Assembly: GCF_002954385.1 (NCBI RefSeq)
Contig: NZ_MQVY01000002.1
Coordinates: 601,690 to 665,689 of the forward strand
From: Tenacibaculum sp. SG-28
Lineage (GTDB): Bacteria; Bacteroidota; Bacteroidia; Flavobacteriales; Flavobacteriaceae
Length of the DNA stretch: 64,000 bases
Direction of reading: 5' to 3'
Of the stretch, positions 39,695-49,370 are shown piece by piece; position 1 is the stretch's first letter, and every line of letters starts with the position of its first letter. Under the pieces are notes generated by a model that saw only the letters and a list, made by a program, of their open reading frames with translations, was not told where the DNA came from and ran no database searches. A program made the translations under genes and the position numbers.

Positions 39695-40663
39695 TTAATA
39701 CCCTATTTTTTCTCGCACTCTTTGCAAAACTTCTCTAGCAACAGAAGAAGCCTTTTCTGCTCCAATGGCTAAAGCTGTGTCTATTTCATGTTTATTATGC
39801 ATATAATGCTCATATTTGTCACGAACATCGGCAAATTTATCTATTATAAGTTCATATAAAGCCTGTTTGGCATGACCATAGCCGTAGTTACCACCTTCGT
39901 AGTTTGCTCTCATTTCGACAAGCTGCTCTTCGGATGCAAGTAATTTATAGATAGCAAATACATTATCGGTATCCGGGTTTTTAGGCGCTTCCAATGGGGT
40001 ACTGTCTGTTTGAATACCCATAATTTGTTTTCTAAGTTTTTTATCGGGAAGAAATATGTTAATGATGTTGTTTCTAGATTTACTCATCTTTTCACCATCG
40101 GTACCCGGTACTAATTTCGTGTCTTCGTTAATTTTGGCCTGTGGAGGAATTAAGATATCTCCAACAATATTATTAATTCTATTTGCAACATCTCTAGTCA
40201 TTTCTAAGTGCTGTAATTGATCTTTTCCGACCGGAACTATTTCCGCATCGTATAATAAAATATCTGCAGCCATTAACATTGGATAGGTAAACAACCCACT
40301 ATTCACATCGGAAAGCCTATCTGCTTTATCTTTAAAACTATGTGCTAGAGTTAATCGTTGGTATGGAAAATAACAGCTCAAATACCAAGATAACTCTGTA
40401 ACTTCAGGAATATCACTTTGGCGATAGAACACTGTTTTGGAGATGTCAATACCACAGGCTAGCCAAGTTGCGGCAGTACTGTAGGTGTTTTCACGTAACT
40501 GTTTTCCGTCTTTAATTTGCGTTAAAGAATGCATGTCTGCAATAAATAAAAACGATTCGTTTGCAGGGTCATTTGCCATCGCAATTGCTGGTAAAATAGC
40601 ACCCAATAAATTACCCAAGTGTGGAGTTCCTGTGCTTTGAACTCCTGTTAAAATTCTTGACAT
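39695..40663 (-). CDS. trpS: Tryptophan--tRNA ligase
   Basis: 322 residues, class I synthetase. HIGH-like TPHLGN (13-18), the Trp-binding ADMHSLT, SGLFTYPMLMAADIL and GKDQLQHLEMTRD, and KMSKS in DGEKMSKSRN are all clear. Charges tRNA-Trp. Intact. The DUF6370 lipoprotein follows in the same direction with a 1-base gap. Confidence 0.97.
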   Translation of the reverse strand: MSRILTGVQSTGTPHLGNLLGAILPAIAMANDPANESFLFIADMHSLTQIKDGKQLRENTYSTAATWLACGIDISKTVFYRQSDIPEVTELSWYLSCYFPYQRLTLAHSFKDKADRLSDVNSGLFTYPMLMAADILLYDAEIVPVGKDQLQHLEMTRDVANRINNIVGDILIPPQAKINEDTKLVPGTDGEKMSKSRNNIINIFLPDKKLRKQIMGIQTDSTPLEAPKNPDTDNVFAIYKLLASEEQLVEMRANYEGGNYGYGHAKQALYELIIDKFADVRDKYEHYMHNKHEIDTALAIGAEKASSVAREVLQRVREKIGY

Positions 40664-40778
40664 CTATTATTTTTTAAATAGGATATTTACGTTAAATAGC
40701 GTTCCAATTAATTAGTAGAACCCAAGCAAAAGTAAGGTTAAAATTTATCAAACGAAAGAAATTACTACATTCGCACAT

Positions 40779-41570
40779 ATGAAGTATTTTAAAATCCCTT
40801 TTTTAGTTCTTTGGAGATGTTGGTTTTACCTTTTAATGTTCGGAACCATACTTCTTATGTTACCATTTTTATTCCTTTTTACAGCTAGTGAACGCTATTA
40901 TTCTTCATTTTGGAAAATGATGAGAGCCTGGTCTTTTGTTTTAATTTACGGGATGGGTTTTCGACTTAAGATCGAAAGACAGCAAACTATTGACGCAAAT
41001 AAGAGTTATATGTTTATCGCGAATCATGCTTCCCTTATTGATCCTTGGGTAATGATTGCGATGAGTAAAAATCCTATTGTTTTTGTTGGGAAGAAAGAGC
41101 TCGTAAAATTACCCGTCTTTGGATTTTTATAAAAAGTTGTCATAATGGTAGATCGCGACTCTAGTAAAAGTAGAAAACGAGTATATGAAATGGCTAAAAA
41201 AAGACTTCGAAATGGAGTTAGTGTGGGAATATTTCCCGAAGGTTTGGTGCCTACTGAAAATGTAATCCTATCGAACTTTAAAAACGGAGCATTTAGTCTG
41301 GCTATTGAACATCAAATTCCGATAGTGCCGCAAATCTATTTCGACTGTAAGCGCTTTTTTTCTTGGGATATTTTTAAAGGAGGTCCGGGTGTTTTAAGAG
41401 TGAAACAATGTAGTTTTTTACCAACAGAAACGTATGTTTTACACCAAAAAAAGGAGCTAAAAGAAAAGGCATTTCGCATTGTTTTAAACGAATTGTGCAA
41501 CGATGCGAAATACATGAAAGACACCAACAGAAAAAATAACGCAAAGGAGTTTACCTCTTTTCTCAGTTAG
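40779..41570 (+). CDS. 1-acyl-sn-glycerol-3-phosphate acyltransferase, second copy (interrupted)
   Basis: About 263 residues. N-terminal membrane helix, then NHASLIDPWV (HX4D), FVGKKELVKLPVFGF, and after an in-frame TAA at 41130-41132 the rest: IMVDRDSSKSRKRVYE, GIFPEGLVPTEN. Both parts lie in the same frame. Relatives read GFFYKxxxIMVDR, and a loss of two T and one A from the neighbouring T5/A5 runs would explain both the missing residue and the stop. A real nonsense mutation is possible. FPEGLVPTEN differs from the FPEGTRSR of the copy at 30808. Confidence 0.85.
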
Positions 41571-41579
41571 TTTTGTTTT

Positions 41580-42050
41580 TTACCACTGCTTAAACGGTCT
41601 TTTACTTAAATTAGAATTGTAATATTTAGAAATGCCGGTAACCTCGACACCTAACCAAGACGGTCTTAGGAATTTCTCATTTTCCTCGGAAAGTTCTACT
41701 TCCGCAACAATGAGGTCTTCATTGTCCCCCAAAAAAACATCAATTTCATAGGTGTGTTCACCAATACAAACGAGATACCTTTCTTTTTCAATAACGCCTT
41801 CCTCACATAAATCTAGTAAGCGTAATGCTTCTTTTACAGGAATCTTTTGCTCCCATTCATATCGAGATGTTCCACTCGTGTTTGAAGGCCCTTTAATTGT
41901 TAAATATCCATCGTTACCATAAACTCTAACGCGAACAATTCTGTTTTTATCCGAGTTTAAAAAGCCTTGTTTTATGTGTTTTTTTTGATACGCATCTGCT
42001 TTAAAGCTAGTAGATGTAACTAAAAATTTTCGTTCTATTTCTATTCCCAT
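41580..42050 (-). CDS. CYTH domain protein
   Basis: 156 residues. EIERKFLV (4-11) is the CYTH signature, with later RVRVYGNDGYLTIKGP, EIDVFLGDNEDLIVAEVEL supplying the acidic metal ligands of the tunnel fold. CYTH proteins hydrolyse triphosphates (thiamine triphosphate, inorganic tripolyphosphate) or make cAMP; the small bacterial single-domain forms are usually phosphatases. Divergent from porZ. Confidence 0.92.
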   Translation of the reverse strand: MGIEIERKFLVTSTSFKADAYQKKHIKQGFLNSDKNRIVRVRVYGNDGYLTIKGPSNTSGTSRYEWEQKIPVKEALRLLDLCEEGVIEKERYLVCIGEHTYEIDVFLGDNEDLIVAEVELSEENEKFLRPSWLGVEVTGISKYYNSNLSKRPFKQW

Positions 42051-42098
42051 ACCGATATCAATTATGTACGAATGTACTATTTATAACGTTAATAATAA

Positions 42099-42106
42099 TA
42101 TCTTTG
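42099..42106 (+). promoter_or_regulatory. Bacteroidota -7 box (TATCTTTG) directly before porZ
   Basis: Exact TAnnTTTG match ending 7 bases before the porZ ATG, which would give an almost leaderless mRNA. No -33 TTG is evident. Confidence 0.28.
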
Positions 42107-42113
42107 TTACTAT

Positions 42114-44445
42114 ATGAAAAAAGTTGTTGTTATTTTTCTTTTATGCTTCTGTTGTAAGCTCGCTGCCCAAACAGATTACAGTGATCGTTGGGAAGATTTA
42201 TTTGCCTACACGAATGTGAAGGATTTTTTTGTAGCAGGAGATCTTCTGTATGCGGTCACAGACAATGCAGTTTTTTTATACAACAAAGACACAGAGGTAA
42301 CTACAAAACTATCCTCAGTACAAGGTTTGTCTGGAGGAGAAACCTCTGCAATTTATTACAGCAGTGCCTTTAACACATTGGTTATTGGGTATGAAAATGG
42401 TCTTTTAGAGATTGTTTCCGCGAACGGAGAAATAACCACCTCCCCAGAAATCACGAATTTTAACCAACCAGGAGAAAAGAGAATCAATCACATTTACGAA
42501 TACAATGATAAACTATTTATTGCTACCTCCTTCGCAATTGTTGTTTACGACTTGAAAGCGTTAGAGTTTGGAGATACCTATTTTATAGGACCAGGATCTA
42601 GTGATGAAAATATACACATGATTACGGTGTTCAATTCAACTATTTATGCTGCATCTGATACCGGTATTTACACTGCTAATGCAAACAACCCTAATTTAAT
42701 TGACTTTAATAGCTGGACCAACATCTCCCCTGAAAACTATACGGCTATTACGGTATTTAACGATGGCGTCTATGCAGCAAGAGCAAATACATTAGTCACA
42801 GTAAGGGGTAACTCGGTAGTCACCGAAAGGAATTTTAGTTCGGGTATTACAGGACTTAAAAGTTCAACAAGTAGCCTGGCGGTTGCATTTTCCAATGCTG
42901 CAGTGTTTCTTGGGAACAACTTACAAGAAATTGCGCAAGTGAATCCGAATGTGAAATTTGATTTTAATGTAAATCAGGCATATGAAGAAAATTCTTTAAT
43001 TTTTATAGCTACCAAACGCTACGGAGTTTTAAAAACGCAAACCACTGCGACCACGGTATTTACAGAAATACACCCGCAAGCCTTTGCGCAACGATATTTT
43101 TGCAATGGATGTACACAACGATAATTTGTGGGTAGTATATGGTGGCTATGATGCTACTTATACACCTTTACAAAAAAGAGAGGGGTATTCTTATTACAAT
43201 GGTAAAGACTGGAATAATTCCCCATTCAATGCGCAGCAGCCATTTGGAGATTTAACCTATGTTACTATCGATAAAACCAAAGAGAATAGCGTTTATATTA
43301 GTTCTTTTGGAGACATTTCCGGACCAGAAATAAATACGCCTCTAACAGGTGGTTTACTGTATCTTGAGAACAATGAACCCCAACGATTTTACAACCAAAG
43401 CAATAGTCCATTACAAGATATTGTTAGCGACATACCAAATAGAGTAACGATTAGAGTTAGTGGAACTGCATTGGATGCTAGCGGAAATTTATGGGTAACC
43501 AATATTGGTGTTTCAAGCCGACTTAAGAAATTATCCCAAACTGGTACTTGGACAAACTTTGATATCCAATCTATTGTTAATGTTAGTGATAGATTTGGTA
43601 TGAATGAAGTGGCTATCGATAGAGCAAATACCGTATGGATAGGAACAAGAAGAAACGGGGTGTATGCCTATAATGAGAATGGAGATCGAAAGAAGGCTTT
43701 TACTACAGAACCTACCAAAGGGAGTTTGCCAAATTTAAACGTTAGAACCGTTGCTGTAGATAGAACTAATCGTTTGTGGATGGGAACTTTAACGGGTTTA
43801 GTGGTCTATTCGAATCCTTTAGGGATATTTGATACTGATATTTTTGATGCAGCTCCCGTAATTATTTTAGACGACGGTGTTCCAAAAAAATTATTAGGAG
43901 ATCAAACTATTAACACTATAGAAATTGATGGCGCAGATAACAAATGGTTTGGTTCGGAAACAGGAGGCGTTTTATATACCAATCCCTCAGGAAGTACTAC
44001 TTTAGCAAATTTTAACAAGGATAATTCTCCTTTACCTTCCAATAAGATTATTAAAATAAAAGCCGATGAAGTTACCGGAAAAGTATACTTTGCAACAAAC
44101 AGAGGGATGGTGGTATACGATAGTAAAGTAGCACCATTTGGCGATGAATTAGGAGAGGTCTATGCCTATCCAAATCCGGTTTTAAAAACGCACCAAGAGG
44201 TTGTTATTCGGGGAAGGAATGGAAAGAATATTCCCAAAGGAACCAATGTAAAAATACTAGACACCTCTGGGAATCTCGTGTACGAAACTAATGTGGTAGA
44301 AGGCCAACAATTAGGAGGTGGAAAAGTAACCTGGAACAAACATAATTTAGCGGGTGTGAAAGTTGCCTCTGGCATCTATATCGTTTTGCTATCTTCTGAA
44401 GATAATGCACAAACTTCTTCTACCAAAATAGCAATTGTAAACTAA
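42114..44445 (+). CDS. porZ: Type IX secretion system protein PorZ (frameshifted)
   Basis: About 777 residues: signal peptide (LLCFCCKLAAQ), repeated WVTN/IGT-type beta-propeller blades typical of two-component-regulator propellers (LWVTNIGVSSRLKKL, VWIGTRRNGVYAY, LWMGTLTGLVVYS), and a C-terminal T9SS sorting-like domain (YAYPNPVLKTHQEVVIRG, GIYIVLLSS). The frame breaks near 43080. Adding one G and one C (QGPLRNDIFAMD) joins the halves. PorZ is part of the cell-surface attachment complex of the T9SS. The stop overlaps the recO start by 1 base. Confidence 0.9.
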
Positions 44446-45166
44446 TGGCAATAGTAACTACAAAAGCCCTTGTTTTTAATGCTATAAAATACAGTGACTC
44501 TAGTTTAATTGTAAAATGTTTCACCTTCGAAGATGGATTGCGGTCGTATTTAATTCGCGGAATTTTAAAATCTAAAAAGGGAAATTAAAAACAGCCTATT
44601 TTCAGCCTTTAAATCAATTGGAGCTTGTAGTAAATCACAGAAATACTACTACTCTAAATTCTATTCGAGAAGCACGCATTAGCCATCCCTATAATACGAT
44701 TCACACTTCCATTACCAAACAATCCATACTTTTATTTTTGTCTGAAGTATTATCGAGTATTATTCAAGAGGAAGAACAAAATCAATCGTTGTACACCTAT
44801 CTTGAAACCGCTTTAATATGGTTAGATACGCATGATGAAAATGCGAACTTCCATTTGGTTTTTTTACTTAATTTGACGCGCTTTTTGGGATTTTATCCCG
44901 ATACATCCAATAGTGACTATGCAGCGTTCAATTTAATGGAAGGAAGCTTTACCAATAGTACCTATGACAAACTAATTTTAAAAAATGAAAAATTAATTTT
45001 GTTTAAACGTGTGTTAGGCATAAATTTTGATGCATTAAATCAAGTTTTTTTTAGTAAAAAAGAAAGACAAATAGTTCTCCGAATAATAATTGATTATTTT
45101 GAATTACATTTGGAAGGCTTTAGAAAACCAAAATCTTTAGATATTTTAGAAACTGTGTTCCGTTAA
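44445..45166 (+). CDS. recO: DNA repair protein RecO (frameshifted)
   Basis: About 240 residues. The OB-fold N-terminus reads MAIVTTKALVFNAIKYSDSS and LIRGILKSKKG, then breaks at the AAA at 44582-44584. One A restores GKLKTAYFQPLNQLELVV and the helical C-terminal domain. RecO loads RecA with RecR at gaps. The start lies in TAATG with the porZ stop. A TonB receptor follows 2 bases after the stop. The CxxC zinc site of some RecO proteins is not seen. Confidence 0.92.
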
Positions 45167-45168
45167 TT

Positions 45169-47652
45169 ATGAAACGAGTATTTGTAATAGTATTTTTTAC
45201 CATAATATCTCCTGTGTTTTCGCAAGCAATTAAAGTTATGGATGCGGAGACAGGAAAACCTGTAGAAGCTGTTGCGGTGTTTAATAAGGAGAAGTCAATT
45301 TCCGCCATTAGTAATGAGAATGGAATAGTGGATATCAGTACATTTCAAACTGATGAGCTGCTAATTTTTTCTCACGTTGCCTATGCAGAGTTCCAAACTA
45401 AAAAGAAGACCATACAAGTAAATAACGGTAAAGTATTCCTCTCAAAACAATCGGAGCAATTAGATGAGGTTGTTTTATCGATGTTTAAAAATAAAGAAAA
45501 AACCAATAGAATTGCCGAGCAAATTGCAGTAGTAAATAGTAAAGAGATCGTTAGAATATCGCCACAAACTTCTGCCGATTTATTAGCAAATATTCCTGGG
45601 ATTAAGGTTCAAAAATCTCAATTTGGAGGAGGTAGCCCTGTTTTAAGGGGTATGGAAAGTAACCGTGTTTTACTAGTGGTGGATGGTGTTAGAATGAACA
45701 ATGCCATATATAGAAAAGGACATTTACAAAATTCAATTACAGTATCTCCTAATATTTTAGATAGAACTGAAGTTGTTTTTGGTCCGTCTTCTGTCGTATA
45801 CGGGTCAGATGCATTAGGAGGGGTAATTCATTACTATACTAAAACGCCAAAAATATCCGAAAATAACCAAGTAAAAACTTCTTTATTTTCAAGGTACAGT
45901 ACTGTAAATGGTGAAATGACTAACGTGATTTCTGCCGAATTACAATTTAAAAAATGGGCTTCATTTACTAGTGTCTCCTATAGTGATTACGGTGATTTAA
46001 AAATGGGAAAAAACCGAGTTCACAATTTTTCAGATTGGGGAAAAGTTCCCTTTTACAGTGATAACATGTATGGTAATTATGAAGAATTTCCCACGCCAAA
46101 TTCCAATCCAAATATCCAACGAAATACTGGTTTTACGCAAACAGATATCTTACAAAAATTTTATATTCCTTTAGCAAAACAGACCGATTTAAAGTTAAAT
46201 ATACAATATTCAACCTCCTCTGATGTTCCTCGTTTCGATAGACTTACGGAGTTAAAAGACGGCACATTAAAGTTTGCAGAATGGTATTATGGGCCACAAG
46301 AACGTTTCTTACTATCGCCACAATTAGAAATTAAACCAAAGAAAAAATGGATTTCTAGCGGAGTTCTTACATTTGCTTATCAAAAGATTAAGGAAAGTAG
46401 AATCCAAAGAAAATTTGGAAGTTTAGATAGATCGTACCGAAATGAATCTGTAGATGTGTATAATTTTAACGGAGATTTCACTGTTTCTTTGGCCAAAAGA
46501 CGCGATTTAAATTACGGTTTTGAAGTAGCCTATAATAAGGTTGGTTCTGATGCGATTGGTAAAACACTTCGCATTACAGACAATGAAATAGACGGATTTA
46601 GTGGAGATTTTCCGGTACAAACAAGATATGCCGATGGAGGTAGTACGTATTTAAGTTCTGCGTTATACGTTGATTATCGTCAGGATATTAGTACAAAATC
46701 TACCTTAAAAACAGGAGTTCGATTAACCAATACTCATTTAACTGCAAAATGGATAGACGAGCAATTTATAGTACTACCCGATAATGATATTAGTCTTAAC
46801 AATACCGCACTAACAGCTACTGTTGGCTACGTATACAAACCTGGTAATAGTTGGCAATTAAATAGCGTTTTATCCTCAGGATTTCGATCTCCAAATATTG
46901 ATGATGTTGGAAAGATTAGAGAAAAAAATGGAGATGTTACCGTTCCAAATGTTGCGTTAAAACCAGAGCATGCCTACAATGCTGAAATTGGAATTCAAAA
47001 ATACATTAACGACAGAAAATTTCGAATCGGTGCCAATGTTTATTATACGCTTTTAGATAGTTACATTTACAGAACACCTTTTGATATAGCAACTAATACA
47101 GAGGCCTCTGGTAAAGGAAGTGAAATACTTTACGATAATGAAATTGGAAACACCGTTGCTAATGTTAATAAAGGACTAGCATACATTACAGGATTTACCT
47201 TAAGCTATCAAGGGAAGCTCCATCGAAAATGGAATACAATAGGTTCTATTACGTACACAAAAGGGAAAAGTTTTGATTTAAACGAACCGATGTCTTCTAT
47301 TCCTCCGCTATTTGGAAATTTTGAAATTAATTATTCCGATGGAAAGTTTGAAGGGGGGATAAATTTAGTTTTTAATGCTAAGAAAGACATTGCCAACTAC
47401 AACCTAACAGAAGGCATTGACAACCAACAACAAACGCCTGTAATAGATGAAAATGCTACCGAGGATATTAATAAGTATTACGGTTCTCCGAGTTGGACGA
47501 CGATTGGTTTATTTGGAGAATATCAGCTCACTAGTCATATAGAATTACAAGGGAGAATTCAAAATATTTTAGACCAGCACTATAAAGAGTTTGCTTCCGG
47601 TATATCTGCTCCAGGAAGAAATTTTTCGCTAGCTTTGTATGTAAATCTTTAA
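45169..47652 (+). CDS. TonB-dependent receptor, haem/haemoglobin-receptor-like
   Basis: 827 residues. Signal peptide (VFVIVFFTIISPVFSQ), carboxypeptidase-like domain (KVMDAETGKPVEAVAVFN), plug with GGSPVLRGMESNRVLLVVDG and VRMNNAIYRKGHLQNS, and a barrel ending FSLALYVNL. The plug motif VLLVVDGVRMNNAI...GHLQN is typical of the haem-receptor group (TonB-hemlactrns). The barrel has a region FRSPNIDDVGKI, equivalent to the FRAP segment of haem receptors. No haem-degradation gene is nearby. Intact; it starts 2 bases after recO. Confidence 0.88.
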   Translation: MKRVFVIVFFTIISPVFSQAIKVMDAETGKPVEAVAVFNKEKSISAISNENGIVDISTFQTDELLIFSHVAYAEFQTKKKTIQVNNGKVFLSKQSEQLDEVVLSMFKNKEKTNRIAEQIAVVNSKEIVRISPQTSADLLANIPGIKVQKSQFGGGSPVLRGMESNRVLLVVDGVRMNNAIYRKGHLQNSITVSPNILDRTEVVFGPSSVVYGSDALGGVIHYYTKTPKISENNQVKTSLFSRYSTVNGEMTNVISAELQFKKWASFTSVSYSDYGDLKMGKNRVHNFSDWGKVPFYSDNMYGNYEEFPTPNSNPNIQRNTGFTQTDILQKFYIPLAKQTDLKLNIQYSTSSDVPRFDRLTELKDGTLKFAEWYYGPQERFLLSPQLEIKPKKKWISSGVLTFAYQKIKESRIQRKFGSLDRSYRNESVDVYNFNGDFTVSLAKRRDLNYGFEVAYNKVGSDAIGKTLRITDNEIDGFSGDFPVQTRYADGGSTYLSSALYVDYRQDISTKSTLKTGVRLTNTHLTAKWIDEQFIVLPDNDISLNNTALTATVGYVYKPGNSWQLNSVLSSGFRSPNIDDVGKIREKNGDVTVPNVALKPEHAYNAEIGIQKYINDRKFRIGANVYYTLLDSYIYRTPFDIATNTEASGKGSEILYDNEIGNTVANVNKGLAYITGFTLSYQGKLHRKWNTIGSITYTKGKSFDLNEPMSSIPPLFGNFEINYSDGKFEGGINLVFNAKKDIANYNLTEGIDNQQQTPVIDENATEDINKYYGSPSWTTIGLFGEYQLTSHIELQGRIQNILDQHYKEFASGISAPGRNFSLALYVNL

Positions 47653-47665
47653 CAAATATCGCATT

Positions 47666-47938
47666 ATGGTTACTTTCTTTAAAATTATTGCATGGCTAGA
47701 AGGGATTTCTTATATTTTATTACTGTTTGTAGCTGTACCCATTAAATACCTACAGGGAAATCCAGAGTATGTGAAGCTTTTAGGAATGCCACACGGTTTG
47801 CTATTTGTAGCATATATCATTGTTGCGATAATGCTCAAATACGATCAGGATTGGAACGGCAAAACCTTAACGATAGTCTGTCTGCTTTCTTTACTTCCAT
47901 TTGGTACTTTTTTTATTGGAAAATTTCTTAAAAAGTAG
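47666..47938 (+). CDS. DUF3817 membrane protein
   Basis: 90 residues with three helices. AWLEGISYILLLFVAVPIKY and GMPHGLLFVAYI are the DUF3817 hallmarks (the conserved EGxSxxxL and HG motifs). Inner membrane, function unknown. It follows the receptor after 13 bases and converges on moaD. Confidence 0.88.
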   Translation: MVTFFKIIAWLEGISYILLLFVAVPIKYLQGNPEYVKLLGMPHGLLFVAYIIVAIMLKYDQDWNGKTLTIVCLLSLLPFGTFFIGKFLKK

Positions 47939-47949
47939 CAAGGAAATAT

Positions 47950-48192
47950 TTAACCACCACTTACAGGGGGTATCAATGCAACTACGTCATCATTTTCTAA
48001 AATAGTAGCACTATTTGCATATACTTCATTTACAGCAACAGCTATAGCGTTAATACGTTTAAATTTCGGATGCCTTTCGTATAACAAATCCTGCAGGTCT
48101 TTTACCGTACTTTTATCTTTTAATTCTAGAACTACACTAGAAGTCTCTAAAATATCTTTTGTTATGCCAAATGCTAAAAGTTGAATTTTCAT
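47950..48192 (-). CDS. moaD: Molybdopterin synthase sulfur carrier subunit MoaD
   Basis: 80 residues with a ubiquitin-like beta-grasp fold pattern and the required C-terminal Gly-Gly (LIPPVSGG), which is thiocarboxylated to donate sulfur to MoaE. VNEVYANSATILENDDVVALIPP is typical. It lies apart from moaE (36517) and from any moeB-like gene in the window. Confidence 0.93.
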   Translation of the reverse strand: MKIQLLAFGITKDILETSSVVLELKDKSTVKDLQDLLYERHPKFKRINAIAVAVNEVYANSATILENDDVVALIPPVSGG

Positions 48193-48222
48193 TCTATAAA
48201 TAATGTTTGGAGCGCTACTAAG

Positions 48223-49246
48223 TTACAATATTCTATTGGCAGCTAAAAAGGCTACCATTTTATCTGGAAAATCGGTAAAAGCCCCGTCTGCTTTTGCTTC
48301 CATTAACAGAACTTGAAGCATTTCTTCAAAAGAAGAAAATTCTTCTAATTGATCAGCTCTAAAAGTATAGGGATGCACTACAAGATTTAATTGATGTGCA
48401 TCTTCTACTAAGGACGTAAACTCCCATTGTTTGTTTTTTTATGGGCTAGTATTTGTTTGTACCAAGGTCCAATGCCATCTGCGTACTTTGCATAGTGTTC
48501 TAAATGTTCTGTTTCGTCATTAGATTCTATAAGTTGCACTAAGAAAAGATTCGAATGCAACACCTTGCGTATTCGTTCTAGTTCTTTAGCGTCAAAACAC
48601 TGAAGAATACACGGATCACTTTTTGCCGTGTACCCGTAATTGGAAAGAATTTCTAGGGTAATTTTAGCAATATCTTTACCGTGTTTTTGGTGAAAAGCTG
48701 GGTTTTTGATTTCCGGATAAATGCCTATTTGTTTTCCAGTACTTCTATTTAATCCCTGAATAAGTTCAATTTCTTGTTGAAAAGAGTGCAAGGTAAAATA
48801 AGCTTTCTCTTTCGGAAATCGCTTTGGATAGAATTGCTTTCCATTTCGAGGATCAAACGTTCCGTTACCTGTAGTTTTTGTAATTCTTGAAAGGTAAAAT
48901 CAATCACATAATACCTGCCATTCTCACGTTTTCTTTTCGGAAAAACACGAGCTACATCGGTAACATCATCAAGATATATATCGTGTATTACTATGGGTAT
49001 GTCATCCTTACTTAAAACAAGGTCTTGTTCAATAAAGTTTGGATGCATGGCGTAGGCCATTGCTTTGGCCTCCATAGTGTGCTCCGGCAAATACCCAGAA
49101 GCACCTCTATGTGCAACTACTACTTTTGTATGCATTCGCTTTTTAGATTTTGTACTACAACTATTTGCTATAAGGCAGAGTAAAACTACTAAAATTATAG
49201 ATGTATTCAAATTGTAATTACCAACGCTTTTTAACAATAGAGACAT
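48223..49246 (-). CDS. Glycerophosphodiester phosphodiesterase, lipoprotein (two frameshifts)
   Basis: About 341 residues. Lipoprotein signal with lipobox IANSC, then the GDPD catalytic motif VVAHRGASGYLPEHT, EQDLVLSKDDIPIVIHD. Frame breaks at the AAA at 48855-48857 (restored VTERFDPRNGKQFYPKRF) and at the T7 run 48434-48440 (restored LAHKKNKQWEFTSLVEDAHQ). The last frame continues LVVHPYTFRAD, ADGAFTDFPD to the stop at 48223-48225. It cleaves glycerophosphodiesters to glycerol 3-phosphate in the periplasm. The real start may be a TTG ten codons inside; start uncertain. Confidence 0.88.
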
Positions 49247-49310
49247 TTTTTATCGTAGGTTTTAAAATTAAACTGAGGTTACTATTTGTTTAAAGTTACC
49301 AAAACAAAAG

Positions 49311-49341
49311 AAAAACCAATCAAATTATTTGATTGGTTTTT
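49311..49341 (-). terminator. Terminator after purF
   Basis: AAAAACCAATCA and TGATTGGTTTTT form a 12-base perfect stem with a 7-base loop, 30 bases beyond the purF stop; T tracts lie on both strands. Confidence 0.85.
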
Positions 49342-49370
49342 CAAACGAAATGTATAAACGATTATTTAAT

